From Mycolicibacterium arenosum (GTDB lineage: Bacteria > Actinomycetota > Actinomycetes > Mycobacteriales > Mycobacteriaceae): a stretch of DNA of 64,000 nucleotides. The notes beneath the pieces are model-generated. The model was given only the letters and a program-made list of their open reading frames with translations. It ran no database searches and was not told the origin of the DNA. The position numbers were made by a program, and so were the translations under genes. The stretch covers positions 1 to 64,000 of the forward strand of contig NZ_JANDBD010000002.1 of NCBI RefSeq assembly GCF_024320865.1, given 5' to 3'. This document shows, one piece after another, positions 46,328 to 54,611 of the stretch (position 1 is its first letter; each line of letters opens with the position of its first letter).

Positions 46328-47811
46328 CGGATGGTGCCTCCCTGCGGTACTCCCGCGGTGTCGTCGTTGATGCGTTTGCGCAGGACGGCTCCGTACCAGA
46401 TGCCGGCGAGCACGAAGAACACGCCTGCTGTCAGCGCGGTCTGGTGGTTGAGTTCGGGCACCGTCAGGCACAGCACGACGACGATCGTCCACAGCAGCGC
46501 CGCCCACCGGACCGGCCCGGCGTAACCACCGAGGTCGAAGCTCGTCTTGGTGGGCAGCGAACCGTTGCGCGACGCGATGAGCACCGCGATGACCGTCAAG
46601 CCGTACACGGCGTAGTAGCCGAGGGCTGCCATGCCGACGATCAGCGCCATGGCCTGCGAGGAGCCGTAGCTTCCCACCAGGATCAGGATCAGGCTGAACG
46701 CCGCGACCACCAGCAGTGCGGCGCTCGGCGACTTCGTCTGTGGCGATACCTTTTTCAGCGCCGACGATGCCGGCAGCATGTTGTCCCGCGACAGCGAGAA
46801 CATCAGCCTGCTGGCCGCGGCCATGTTGGCGAGACCGCCTGCGTAGAGCGCGATGATCGCGACGGATTCGAAGACGGCGGCACCGGTGGCCCCGAGTGCG
46901 GTCTCGAGGATGTGCGACACCGGTACGTCGGCGCCGACGGCCTCGGCGAGGTTGTCGATGTTCATGGTGAGGCCGACGATCATCAGGAACCCGACGACGA
47001 TGGCGAACACCAAGGCCCGGATCACGGCCTTGGGTACGTGCCTGGTCGGCATCTTGGTCTCCTCGGCGAGGTCCGCTGCCCCCTCGAAGCCGGTGAGCAC
47101 CCACATCGCGAGCAGGCTGGAAAGCAGGATGGCGGTGGTGAATCCGGTGCCACCCTCGACGCTGCTGGTAGTGAGGAAGCCGACGTTCTGGACGGGGTTG
47201 GTCACGAATCCGACGATCAGCAGGATCGCCGTCAGGATGATCGAGAGGCCGATCTCGACGGCGAACGCGACGGCGTTGTTGATGCGCGACGCGATCCGCA
47301 CCCCGGCGAGGTTGATCGCCAGCTGGGATGCCAGCACGATGACGACCACGAGCACGGTCGACGTCGTGGTGATCTCTATTCCCAACCTGTTCAACAACAC
47401 CGGTGCCAGGCCGAAGTTCAGTCCGGTGAACCCCGGTATGAACGCCATCAGCCCCGCCCAGCCGACGAACCACCCGTAGTGGGAGTTGATCAGGCGGGAG
47501 GTCCACTGGTAGGCGTACCCGCTGATCGGCATGCGGCCCGCGAGCTCGGCCAGGACGAGCGCCACCAGCAGCTGGCCGATCGAGACGATCAGCCAGGTCC
47601 AGACGAAGACGGGTCCGACCATGCCCAGCGAGTAGGCGTAGGTGGTGAAAACGCCTGCGGTGACGCACATGCAGGAGATGGAGATCGAGAACGAGCTCCA
47701 CGCCCCCATCGACCGTTCGAGTTGCGGCTCGTAGCCGAGGGCGCGCAGCTCCTCGTCGTCGGACGTGACCGACGGTGCGGTTGAGCGTTGGGACAGCTGG
47801 TCATCGGTCAT
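46324..47811 (-). CDS. APC-family amino acid/amine permease
   Basis: A 495-residue, 12-segment transporter of the amino acid-polyamine-organocation superfamily: FSISISCMCVTAGVFTTYAY near residue 42, AELAGRMPISGYAYQW near residue 88, and FEGAADLAEETKMPTRHVPK near residue 240, the conserved loop of amino acid/choline transporters. It resembles the GABA/choline (ACT) branch. The substrate is unknown; the operon suggests an amine or amino alcohol. Start ATG overlaps the end of the gntR gene by eleven bases, so it is translated from the same mRNA. Confidence 0.9.
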   Translation of the reverse strand: MTDDQLSQRSTAPSVTSDDEELRALGYEPQLERSMGAWSSFSISISCMCVTAGVFTTYAYSLGMVGPVFVWTWLIVSIGQLLVALVLAELAGRMPISGYAYQWTSRLINSHYGWFVGWAGLMAFIPGFTGLNFGLAPVLLNRLGIEITTTSTVLVVVIVLASQLAINLAGVRIASRINNAVAFAVEIGLSIILTAILLIVGFVTNPVQNVGFLTTSSVEGGTGFTTAILLSSLLAMWVLTGFEGAADLAEETKMPTRHVPKAVIRALVFAIVVGFLMIVGLTMNIDNLAEAVGADVPVSHILETALGATGAAVFESVAIIALYAGGLANMAAASRLMFSLSRDNMLPASSALKKVSPQTKSPSAALLVVAAFSLILILVGSYGSSQAMALIVGMAALGYYAVYGLTVIAVLIASRNGSLPTKTSFDLGGYAGPVRWAALLWTIVVVLCLTVPELNHQTALTAGVFFVLAGIWYGAVLRKRINDDTAGVPQGGTIR

Positions 47812-48595
47812 GGTCGGCCTCTTTCCGGGTGGTGAGTGTGGCGCGGTCGCGACGGAGGCGCTGCACCGTCAGGCTGAAGACGTTGGGGGCGTAGTGCTCT
47901 TGCGACAGCAGGACGGGCTGGCCCGCCGTGGAGCGCTCCGTCTGCTCGAGCCGCAGCAGGGGGCTGTTGCGCGGGCAGTCGAGCATCTTGGCCATCCGGG
48001 CGGTGGCGGCGACGGGGGAGATCGCCGCGATGCCGCCGACCAGGTGGACGTTGCATCGGGTTTCCAGGAACTTGTAGATCGACCCGCCGTCGTACTCCGG
48101 CGAGCCCGCGGCGGTGATGATGTCCAGTGGGATCACGTCGAAGCCGTGCGCCGCGGGAACACCGTCGACGCTGATGACGCGCTCGACCCGGAACGCCTCG
48201 GCGCCCTTCGGGAGTTCGAGCGCCGTCGAGATCCACTCGCGGATCGCCCCGACCCTGGACTCCACGACCTCGACGTTGAGATTCGCGCCCGCGGCGGTGA
48301 CGGCTTCGGTGATCCCGATGTCCAGGTCGAGCACGCTCTGGACCCGAGTCTGCTTGAGCGTCACGAACGTTCCGACGCCGTGTACGCGGCGGATCAGCCC
48401 GTCGCGTTCGAGGCTGCTGAGAATCTCACGCAGCGTCGGGCGGCTGATGCCGTAGCGCTTCGCGAACTCGGGCTCCGAGGGGAGCTTCTCGTTCGGTGCG
48501 TAGGTGCCGTTGGACAACTCCTCGGCGAGTTGCAGCCGCACTTCCTCCGACAGCAACTGGCGCTGCTGCCTCCGTTGCTCCGGGTCGGGGGTCAT
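47801..48595 (-). CDS. GntR-family regulator with UTRA domain
   Basis: A 264-residue HutC/UTRA-type repressor. The winged helix-turn-helix is clear: LAEELSNGTYAPNEKLPSE near residue 24, EFAKRYGISRPTLREILSSLE and GLIRRVHGVGTFV to residue 80. The UTRA ligand domain follows from residue 95, with FRVERVISVDGVPAAHGFDVI. A start at 48616 is possible in frame, but MTPDPEQ at 48595 is preferred because the operator palindrome lies directly upstream. It heads the operon of permease, aminotransferase, kinase and HAD genes and probably represses it, responding to the imported compound. Confidence 0.9.
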   Translation of the reverse strand: MTPDPEQRRQQRQLLSEEVRLQLAEELSNGTYAPNEKLPSEPEFAKRYGISRPTLREILSSLERDGLIRRVHGVGTFVTLKQTRVQSVLDLDIGITEAVTAAGANLNVEVVESRVGAIREWISTALELPKGAEAFRVERVISVDGVPAAHGFDVIPLDIITAAGSPEYDGGSIYKFLETRCNVHLVGGIAAISPVAATARMAKMLDCPRNSPLLRLEQTERSTAGQPVLLSQEHYAPNVFSLTVQRLRRDRATLTTRKEADHDR

Positions 48596-48619
48596 GAGTT
48601 GTAAGATGTCAGACAACTC
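48596..48619. promoter_or_regulatory. GntR operator palindrome
   Basis: Arms GAGTTGT and ACAACTC lie in a 24-base interrupted palindrome (inner part AAGATGTCAG) abutting the gntR start codon. UTRA-type GntR proteins recognise such GT...AC dyads, and autoregulation of the operon is expected. Confidence 0.65.
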
Positions 48620-48655
48620 GGAATCTTGTCAATGGGTGGATGTCAACGGGTTCGG

Positions 48656-49582
48656 CTACGGCGGCGTACCGCCGAGTCGGGTGGTCAGAGCGCGCGCCGC
48701 GACGAGGAGTCCACGCGCCCGCTTGCCGATCTCGGCGTCGGTGAGGGCGCGACCGATCTGCAACGAGACGACCATCGCCTGGTGTCCGTGGTGGTCGTAG
48801 ACCGGTGCGGAGATGACGCTGATGTCCGAGCGCTGCCGACCCCCGGCCGCCTCGCTGCGCAGGTACACCCGCTCGCCGATATCGGAGATCAGCTCGCCGA
48901 GCAGGGCGCGCAACTCGTCGGGCAGCGTGCTCGACATGCCCGCCATCAGCGCGTACAGCCGCCGACCGCCGGGGGTCATCCGCTCGACGAGATACCCGGA
49001 TTCGCGGCAGTCGTGGATGACCCGCTCGAGGCGCTCCGAGTCGGTGCGCAGCGGGATCGTGGGCTCCTTGGCCAGCCAGGCACGCAGGGCGTCGTCATCC
49101 CACAGCACGAACATCAGCCCGACGGGCGGCGCGAACGGATAGCTCTGGCCGACCCGTACCGACCCCCTGGTCGCTGCGCTCCTGCCCGCCGAATCCCCGA
49201 CGTCGTGGCCCCGGGGCCCGACCAGTTCCAGCAGCGTGATGCGGTCGTCGATCACCGCGGTCAGCGCTGCGGTGGTGTCGAACGCCACCGATAGTCGGCG
49301 GAGTTCCTCGCGCGCAGCCGGATTCACGCGCATCGACTCCTGTGCGGTGTGGCCCAGCGCGATCAGCCGCGGCCCCAGTCGGTACGTCTTGTCCTGCGCG
49401 TCGCGCAACAGGTAATCGGCGTCGACCAGCGTGGTGAGGATGCCGAGGCACGTCGGCTTGCTCAGGTCGGTACGGCGGGCCACCTCCGACAGTCCGAAGC
49501 TGTCATGCGGATGTGCGGCGAGGAAGTCGAGGATCGTGACGACGCGCTCGGTCGGGGGAGACGGCCGATTCGAGCTGTCCAT
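48656..49582 (-). CDS. IclR-family transcriptional regulator
   Basis: A 308-residue regulator. Its N-terminal winged helix ERVVTILDFLAAHPHDSFGLSEVARRT plus LSKPTCLGILTTL (residues 11-55) and C-terminal effector domain (GRRLYALMAGM, YDHHGHQAMVVSL) are typical. At about residue 130-145 the chain contains DSAGRSAATRGSVRVG. This is encoded by a copy of the small repeat seen at other junctions and looks like an in-frame insertion. It is divergent from the Rv3531c-like gene with a KstR box between; whether it controls steroid genes is unknown. ATG start. Confidence 0.88.
   Translation of the reverse strand: MDSSNRPSPPTERVVTILDFLAAHPHDSFGLSEVARRTDLSKPTCLGILTTLVDADYLLRDAQDKTYRLGPRLIALGHTAQESMRVNPAAREELRRLSVAFDTTAALTAVIDDRITLLELVGPRGHDVGDSAGRSAATRGSVRVGQSYPFAPPVGLMFVLWDDDALRAWLAKEPTIPLRTDSERLERVIHDCRESGYLVERMTPGGRRLYALMAGMSSTLPDELRALLGELISDIGERVYLRSEAAGGRQRSDISVISAPVYDHHGHQAMVVSLQIGRALTDAEIGKRARGLLVAARALTTRLGGTPP
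49163..49190. repeat. Small junction repeat inside the IclR gene
   Basis: On the minus strand the segment reads GGCGGGCAGGAGCGCAGCGACC plus a G run. It matches the copy at 22581-22612 apart from an A-to-C and a G-to-A change, and is in frame within the coding region. Confidence 0.65.
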
Positions 49583-49608
49583 CGACCCTCCCGGCCGTTG
49601 ACTGTTTT

Positions 49609-49622
49609 TAGAACACGTTCTA
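49609..49622. promoter_or_regulatory. KstR operator upstream of the Rv3531c-like operon
   Basis: TAGAACACGTTCTA is a perfect palindrome matching TnnAACnnGTTnnA, 62 bases before the Rv3531c-like ATG and 26 bases before the IclR start. Confidence 0.93.
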
Positions 49623-49684
49623 GTGTCAGGTCGGAAACTCTACCATCTCGGTCGAATATTGGACCGATAGAGGCAAGGACGCCG

Positions 49685-50812
49685 ATGTATTCAACTCCTC
49701 TGGCCGAGGCCATCGCCGAGGCCGAGCGCCTGGTCTCCGAGGCGCCGTTCATCGAGTCCGAGGCGGACCTGCTCGAAGGACTGCAGTATCTGGCCGGCTG
49801 CATCGCCGCGTGCACGCACGTCGCGTTCGACTACGACCGCGACCACCCGTTCCTGCACAGCGGCACCGGCCCGTTCACCAAGATGGGGCTCGACAACCCC
49901 GACACCATGTACTTCGGCACGCGCGTGCAACCCGGCCACGAGTACGTCGTCACCGGCACCCGCGGCGCCACCACCGACGTGAGCTTCCAGTTGCTCGGCG
50001 GGGAGTACACGGACGACAACGTGCCCGACAGTGACACGGCCTTCGACGACCGCAGGCTCGATATCGCCGACGACGGCACCTTCGAGTGGCGATTCAGTCC
50101 GAAGACGCCGTCGCAGTTGGTGATTCGCGAGGTCTACAACGACTGGTCAGCGCAGCGCGGGACCTTCGCTATCGCGCGCACCGACACCGCGGGTACGGCG
50201 CCGCCACCGCTCAGCAGGGAACTCATCGAGAAGCGCTACGCGGTGGCGGGCAAGCAACTGGTGCAGCGGGTGAAGACGTGGCTGCAGTTCCCGAAGTGGT
50301 TCTACGACAACCTGCCCGTGAACACCCTGACCGCGCCGCGCTTGACGCCGGGCGGGCTGGCCACGCAGTACTCCTCCGTCGGTCACTACGACCTCGCGCC
50401 GGATCAGGCGATCGTCATCACGCTGCCGGTCTCCGACGCGCCGTATCTGGGCTTCCAACTCGGCAGCCTCTGGTACATCTCGCTGGACTACATCAACCAC
50501 CAGACCTCACTCAACGGCACTCAGGCGCAAGCGGATCCGGACGGCAAGATCCGCATCGTCGTCGCCGACGCCAACCCCGGCGTGACGAACTGGTGCGAAA
50601 CGCTGGGACATGGACGCGGCTACCTGCAGTTCCGCTGGCAGCGGGTGTCGCGCGAACTGACCGAAGCCGACGGCCCGACGCTCGAGGTGATGGGTGTCGA
50701 CGAGGTGGCCGGCGCGCTGCCGTACCACGACCACAACAAGATCTCCGAACAGGATTGGCGCGAGCGGATCGCTTTGCGGCAGAAGCAGATCGGCGAAAGG
50801 ATGGTGGGTTGA
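49685..50812 (+). CDS. DUF1214 protein, KstR regulon (Rv3531c homologue)
   Basis: A 375-residue cytosolic protein of the DUF1214 family, the same length as Rv3531c. Conserved segments include FDYDRDHPFLHSG near residue 50, RFSPKTPSQLVIREVYND near residue 140, and a C-terminal DYINHQTSLNGTQAQADPDG near residue 265 in the DUF1214 region. Its reaction in sterol catabolism is unknown. The ATG at 49685 is chosen by alignment with the family length; the open frame upstream is a shadow of iclR. It is followed two bases later by the SDR gene, so the two are cotranscribed. Confidence 0.9.
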   Translation: MYSTPLAEAIAEAERLVSEAPFIESEADLLEGLQYLAGCIAACTHVAFDYDRDHPFLHSGTGPFTKMGLDNPDTMYFGTRVQPGHEYVVTGTRGATTDVSFQLLGGEYTDDNVPDSDTAFDDRRLDIADDGTFEWRFSPKTPSQLVIREVYNDWSAQRGTFAIARTDTAGTAPPPLSRELIEKRYAVAGKQLVQRVKTWLQFPKWFYDNLPVNTLTAPRLTPGGLATQYSSVGHYDLAPDQAIVITLPVSDAPYLGFQLGSLWYISLDYINHQTSLNGTQAQADPDGKIRIVVADANPGVTNWCETLGHGRGYLQFRWQRVSRELTEADGPTLEVMGVDEVAGALPYHDHNKISEQDWRERIALRQKQIGERMVG

Positions 50813-50814
50813 CC

Positions 50815-51597
50815 ATGAGTGGACTGCTAGCTGACAAGGTCGTGGTCATCAGTGGGGTGGGCCCCGCGCTGGGCACCACGCTGGCAAGGCGCTGCGCCGA
50901 GGAGGGGGCCGATCTGGTGCTGGCGGCGCGCACCGTCGAGCGGCTCGAGGACGTGGCCAAGCAGGTCACCGAGCTCGGCAGGCGAGCGGTGTCGATCGGC
51001 ACCGACATCACCGATGACGCGCAGGTGGACAACCTCGTGGCCGAGACGCTGAAGGCGTACGGCAAAGTCGACGTGCTGATCAACAACGCGTTCAAGGTGC
51101 CGTCGATGCGGCCGCTGGCCAACACCAGCTTCGAGCACATGAACGACGCCATCGAGCTGACGGTGTTCGGCGCGCTGCGGATGATCCAGGGCTTCACGCC
51201 GGCACTGGCCGAGGCCAAGGGGTCGGTCGTCAACGTGAACTCGATGGTGGTGCGGCACTCACAGGCGAAGTACGGCGCCTACAAGATGGCCAAGTCGGCC
51301 CTGCTGGCGATGTCGCAGTCGCTGGCCACCGAGCTCGGTGAGCAGGGGATCCGGGTCAATTCCGTTCTGCCCGGCTACATCTGGGGTGGCACCCTGCAGG
51401 GCTATTTCGAGCACCAGGCGAAGAAGTACGGCACGTCGGTCGACGACATCTACAACGCCGCCGCGGTCAACAGCGACCTGAAGCGGCTGCCGACCGAGGA
51501 CGAGGTGGCGTCGTCCATCATCTTCATGGCCAGCGACCTGTCCAGCGGTATCACCGGTCAGGCACTGGATGTGAACTGCGGGGAGTACAAGGCATGA
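50815..51597 (+). CDS. SDR-family oxidoreductase (Rv3530c homologue)
   Basis: A 260-residue SDR, the length of Rv3530c: VVISGVGPALGTTLARRC at residues 10-27 (a divergent glycine motif, SGVGPALG, in place of TGxxxGIG), LINNAFKVPSMRP near residue 87, catalytic YGAYKMAKSALLAM near residue 152, and SSGITGQALDVNCGEY at the C-terminus. It probably oxidises or reduces a steroid hydroxyl or a side-chain intermediate, by context. Two bases separate it from the preceding stop, implying coupled translation. Confidence 0.9.
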   Translation: MSGLLADKVVVISGVGPALGTTLARRCAEEGADLVLAARTVERLEDVAKQVTELGRRAVSIGTDITDDAQVDNLVAETLKAYGKVDVLINNAFKVPSMRPLANTSFEHMNDAIELTVFGALRMIQGFTPALAEAKGSVVNVNSMVVRHSQAKYGAYKMAKSALLAMSQSLATELGEQGIRVNSVLPGYIWGGTLQGYFEHQAKKYGTSVDDIYNAAAVNSDLKRLPTEDEVASSIIFMASDLSSGITGQALDVNCGEYKA

Positions 51598-51670
51598 GTG
51601 TGCGAAGACGACAACGAGTGAGGATCGCAGCGAGGTACGAGCGAGGACCGGAGCGAGGAGGAGTCGAGCA
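51598..51670 (+). other. GAGCGAGG-rich junction sequence
   Basis: The 73-base gap is an imperfect array of GCGAGG-type units (AGCGAGGTACGAGCGAGG, then GGAGCGAGGAGGAG) ending in a strong ribosome site before the sulfotransferase ATG. It is similar in style to the small junction repeats elsewhere in the window. Confidence 0.5.
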
Positions 51671-52816
51671 ATGAGTCCGCGCACCGACCCCGGCACCGTC
51701 GACGACCTCAAAGCCTCGGCGACAAAGGCCTGCGGTCTCGACGACTTCGGTTCCGACGACGACAACTACGTCGAAGCTCTCGGCGTCCTGCTGGACTCGT
51801 ATCGCCGCGATGCCGACCTGACCGAGCTCGGCAGCAAGATGAACCGGTTCTTCGTCCGCAACGCGCTGGTCGCCCGGCTGGTCTCAGAGGCGGCGTTCGC
51901 GCAGTACCCGCAACACGTCGACGTGCCCATCGAACGGCCGATCTTCGTCACCGGTTTGCCGAGGACCGGCACCACGCTGATCCATCGGCTGCTGACCGCC
52001 GACCCCCGCCACCAGGGACTGGAGCTGTGGCTCGCGGAGTTCCCGCAGCCGCGGCCGCCTCGCGAAACCTGGTCGCAGAACCCGGTGTTCAACCAGATCG
52101 ACGCCCAGTTCGCCAAGGCCCACGAGGAGAATCCGGATTACACCGGTCTGCACTACATGACGGCCGACGAGGTCGAGGAGTGCTGGCAGCTGCTGCGCCA
52201 GTCGTTGCACTCGGTGTCCTACGAGACGCTGGCGCACCTGCCGACGTACTCGCAGTGGCTGTCTCGGCAGGACTGGACGAAGCCGTATCGCAGGCACCGG
52301 CGCAACCTGCAGCTGATCGGGCTGAACGAGCCCGAGAAGCGTTGGGTGCTCAAGAACCCCAGTCACCTGTTCGCCCTCGACGCGCTGTTCGCCACCTACC
52401 CCGACGCGCTCGTCGTGCAGTGCCACCGCCCGGCCGAGACCATCATGGCGTCGATGTGCTCGCTGTCGCAGCACACCACCGAGGGCTGGTCGAACAGCTT
52501 CCACGGGGACCTGATCGGCTCGGACGCCCTCGAGACGTGGTCGCGTGGCCTGCGGCTGTTCGACGCCGCACGCGCGCAACAGGATCCGGCCCAGTTCTAC
52601 GATCTGGACTACTCCGACTTCATCAAGGACCCGATCGCCAGCGTCGAGAACATCTATCGGCACTTCGACATCGAGTTCACCGAGGCCGCCCGTGCGGCGA
52701 TCGTGGACAGCCACACCGCGAGCCAGCAGGGCCCGCGGGCGCCCAAGCACACCTACGCTCTCGAGGATTACGGGCTCACGGCCGACGAGGTGAAGGCGCG
52801 CTTCGCCGGGCTGTAG
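51671..52816 (+). CDS. Sulfotransferase-family protein (Rv3529c homologue)
   Basis: A 381-residue protein with the PAPS-binding 5'-phosphosulfate loop FVTGLPRTGTTLIHRLL near residue 95, and later LNEPEKRWVLKNPSHLFALD near residue 220 and VVQCHRPAETIMASMCSL near residue 250 (3'-phosphate site). It matches Rv3529c in length and position. The natural acceptor is unknown, and a role in sterol catabolism is inferred only from operon membership behind a KstR box. The ATG is preceded by GGAGGAG. Confidence 0.9.
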   Translation: MSPRTDPGTVDDLKASATKACGLDDFGSDDDNYVEALGVLLDSYRRDADLTELGSKMNRFFVRNALVARLVSEAAFAQYPQHVDVPIERPIFVTGLPRTGTTLIHRLLTADPRHQGLELWLAEFPQPRPPRETWSQNPVFNQIDAQFAKAHEENPDYTGLHYMTADEVEECWQLLRQSLHSVSYETLAHLPTYSQWLSRQDWTKPYRRHRRNLQLIGLNEPEKRWVLKNPSHLFALDALFATYPDALVVQCHRPAETIMASMCSLSQHTTEGWSNSFHGDLIGSDALETWSRGLRLFDAARAQQDPAQFYDLDYSDFIKDPIASVENIYRHFDIEFTEAARAAIVDSHTASQQGPRAPKHTYALEDYGLTADEVKARFAGL

Positions 52817-52833
52817 AGCGGTGGATCCGCCGG

Positions 52834-53481
52834 CTAGAGGGTCGCGTTCGCCAGCGCGTTGATCCTCGTCAACGCGTCCTTCGCCAGCGCCAGCACGTCG
52901 GCGCCGTTGGTCTCCCCGCACGCGGTGATCTCGACGGCCGCGTTGTGTGCGGCGATGAACGCGTTGTCGCACGCCCAACTGCGTCCGCCGAGGGACCAGA
53001 GCACGATCTCCGGCACCCCGGAGTCGGCGGCGGGTCTCGGCTGGAAGTACAGCGTGTCCTTCTCCATCGTGGTGACCGCCAGCGATTCACCCTGGCAGTC
53101 CGCGATCATGCGGGAGACCTCGGCGAGCGCGGCCTGCGCGTCGAAGTCGGCGGGGTACACACCGACCATCTCCTGCACCGAATGCTTCTCGTCGTCGGTG
53201 AAGGAGTGCCCGCCGTCGTGCGCCGCGGGGGTCGTGATGCCGAAGATGAAGGGCGGATCGACCTCACGCGCGAGGCCGGCGCACTGCTCGGGGTCGACGG
53301 TGACGAACAGGTTGGGCTCGGTGTCCTCTTCGGCCTTCTCGCTCAGCAGGTCGCTGACCTGCCCCGCGGTGATGGGCGCCACCGCGCGCTGCGACGCCGG
53401 ACGCGCATCGTCGACCACCCTCGTGCATCCGGCGAGCAGCAGGGCCACGGCCGCAACGGCACTACAGCTTCGTGTTCGCAA
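52834..53481 (-). CDS. Lipoprotein with PknH_C-like sensor domain, copy 2
   Basis: A protein of about 215 residues with a lipobox LLLAGC at residues 14-19, so it is a predicted membrane-anchored lipoprotein. The exported domain has two Cys pairs (PEQCAGLA, ADCQGES, SWACDNAF, TACGETNG) in the spacing of the extracellular sensor domain of PknH-type Ser/Thr kinases. It is about 60 percent alike by eye to the next gene, so a recent tandem duplicate. The start is a TTG overlapping the end of the upstream copy; no other start keeps the full signal peptide. Confidence 0.82.
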   Translation of the reverse strand: MRTRSCSAVAAVALLLAGCTRVVDDARPASQRAVAPITAGQVSDLLSEKAEEDTEPNLFVTVDPEQCAGLAREVDPPFIFGITTPAAHDGGHSFTDDEKHSVQEMVGVYPADFDAQAALAEVSRMIADCQGESLAVTTMEKDTLYFQPRPAADSGVPEIVLWSLGGRSWACDNAFIAAHNAAVEITACGETNGADVLALAKDALTRINALANATL

Positions 53482-54106
53482 GTGCGTCGATCCTCTTGAG
53501 GGCGTCCTCGGCCAGTGCGGAGACGTCGTAGCCGTTGATCTCCGAGCACGTGGTGATCTCGATGGCCGCGTTGTGCGCAGCGACGTAGGTGTTGTCGCAC
53601 GCCCAGGAATTCGCGGTGAACGACCACAGCACGACCTCGGGAGACTCGCTTTCGGCGGCCTGCGACATTGCGAAGACGTAGGAGTCCCCGTCCATCGCGG
53701 TGATCGTCAGGGGGGTGTTCCGGCAGGACTCGATGGTGCGGCGAACGTCGGCCACGCGAGCGCGGGCGTCGAAGTCGGCGTGGTAGATCGCGACGATTTC
53801 CTCGACGTACACCACCCGGCCGCCGACCTCGGCGTCCCAGTGCCCGCCGCTGTGGGCGGCGGGCTTCGCGTCGAAGATGAAGGGCGGGTCGACCTCACGC
53901 GCCACGCCCGCGCAATCCTCGGGTTCGACGGTGACGAAGAGGTTGCCGTCGTCACCCTTCTGGGCGTCGTCGCTCAGCAGGTCCTCGATCTGCCCGGCGG
54001 CGATGGGTGCGATCGGTGGTCCGCTGGCCGGCGGGGGCGTGTCGATGACACGTGTGCAGCCGACGAGGACCGCACACAGCGCCACAATCACCGCCCCTTT
54101 GCCCAT
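53462..54106 (-). CDS. Lipoprotein with PknH_C-like sensor domain, copy 1
   Basis: A 214-residue lipoprotein: MGKGAVIVALCAVLVGCTR has the lipobox VLVGC at residues 13-17. The domain has the same four cysteines (PEDCAGVA, ESCRNT, SWACDNTY, TTCSEING) as its neighbour and ends in ALANTKL, matching ALANATL. Both may bind a ligand outside the cell membrane; no kinase is adjacent. The ATG at 54106 is unambiguous. It overlaps the TTG start of copy 2 by 20 bases, so the two are cotranscribed. Confidence 0.85.
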   Translation of the reverse strand: MGKGAVIVALCAVLVGCTRVIDTPPPASGPPIAPIAAGQIEDLLSDDAQKGDDGNLFVTVEPEDCAGVAREVDPPFIFDAKPAAHSGGHWDAEVGGRVVYVEEIVAIYHADFDARARVADVRRTIESCRNTPLTITAMDGDSYVFAMSQAAESESPEVVLWSFTANSWACDNTYVAAHNAAIEITTCSEINGYDVSALAEDALKRIDALANTKL

Positions 54107-54143
54107 GGCGACAGTTTAGGGACTAAGACACCGGTCGGCGGGT

Positions 54144-54611
54144 CTAACCGTCGCCGGGCGGGGGTGCGCTGCAGACCTCTTCGAGACAGCCCTCGGCGAC
54201 CGCGTGCTTGATGCTGTCCGCAAGCCGCGGACAGGCCCGACTTCGACTGCTGTCCCCGCCGGTCGCTCGCAACTCCGCGAACGTCGCGCAGCGCTGCGTT
54301 GCAGCCGAATTCCATTGCACCGCAGTATGTCCGGGCCCGAGCTTCTTGACGGACACCGTGGCGTGGCAGAACCGGCAGTCGACCGGAACGAGGCCCGCCG
54401 TCAGGTAGCGCTCGCGATCGCGGGCGCTGGCCTCGCGGACCGCGGCGGCGCGCTGCGGGTCCGCGGCGAAGTCGGGCGCCTTCGACCACGAACCGGAACC
54501 GCTGCCGGATCCGGTGGCGTGCTCGTGGCCGTCCTCGTCGTCGTGACCGGCGAGTTGCAGCATCGACCGGGCCAGCCGGTCGACGTCGGGCGCGTCGCTT
54601 TCAGTGCTCAC
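54144..54611 (-). CDS. Conserved hypothetical partner of KshA (Rv3527 homologue)
   Basis: A 155-residue protein downstream of kshA, similar in length to Rv3527. It has a Gly/Ser linker (GSGSGSGS, residues 33-42) and a C-terminal Cys-rich region with VDCRFCHATVSVKKLGPGH near residue 80, then ATQRCATFAEL, SRACPRLAD and EGCLEEVC. Five to seven Cys/His suggest zinc or iron-sulfur binding. The start is GTG, overlapping the kshA stop by four bases (GTGA), so the two are translationally coupled and the product may serve the oxygenase, for instance in electron supply. That is inference. Confidence 0.82.
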   Translation of the reverse strand: MSTESDAPDVDRLARSMLQLAGHDDEDGHEHATGSGSGSGSWSKAPDFAADPQRAAAVREASARDRERYLTAGLVPVDCRFCHATVSVKKLGPGHTAVQWNSAATQRCATFAELRATGGDSSRSRACPRLADSIKHAVAEGCLEEVCSAPPPGDG

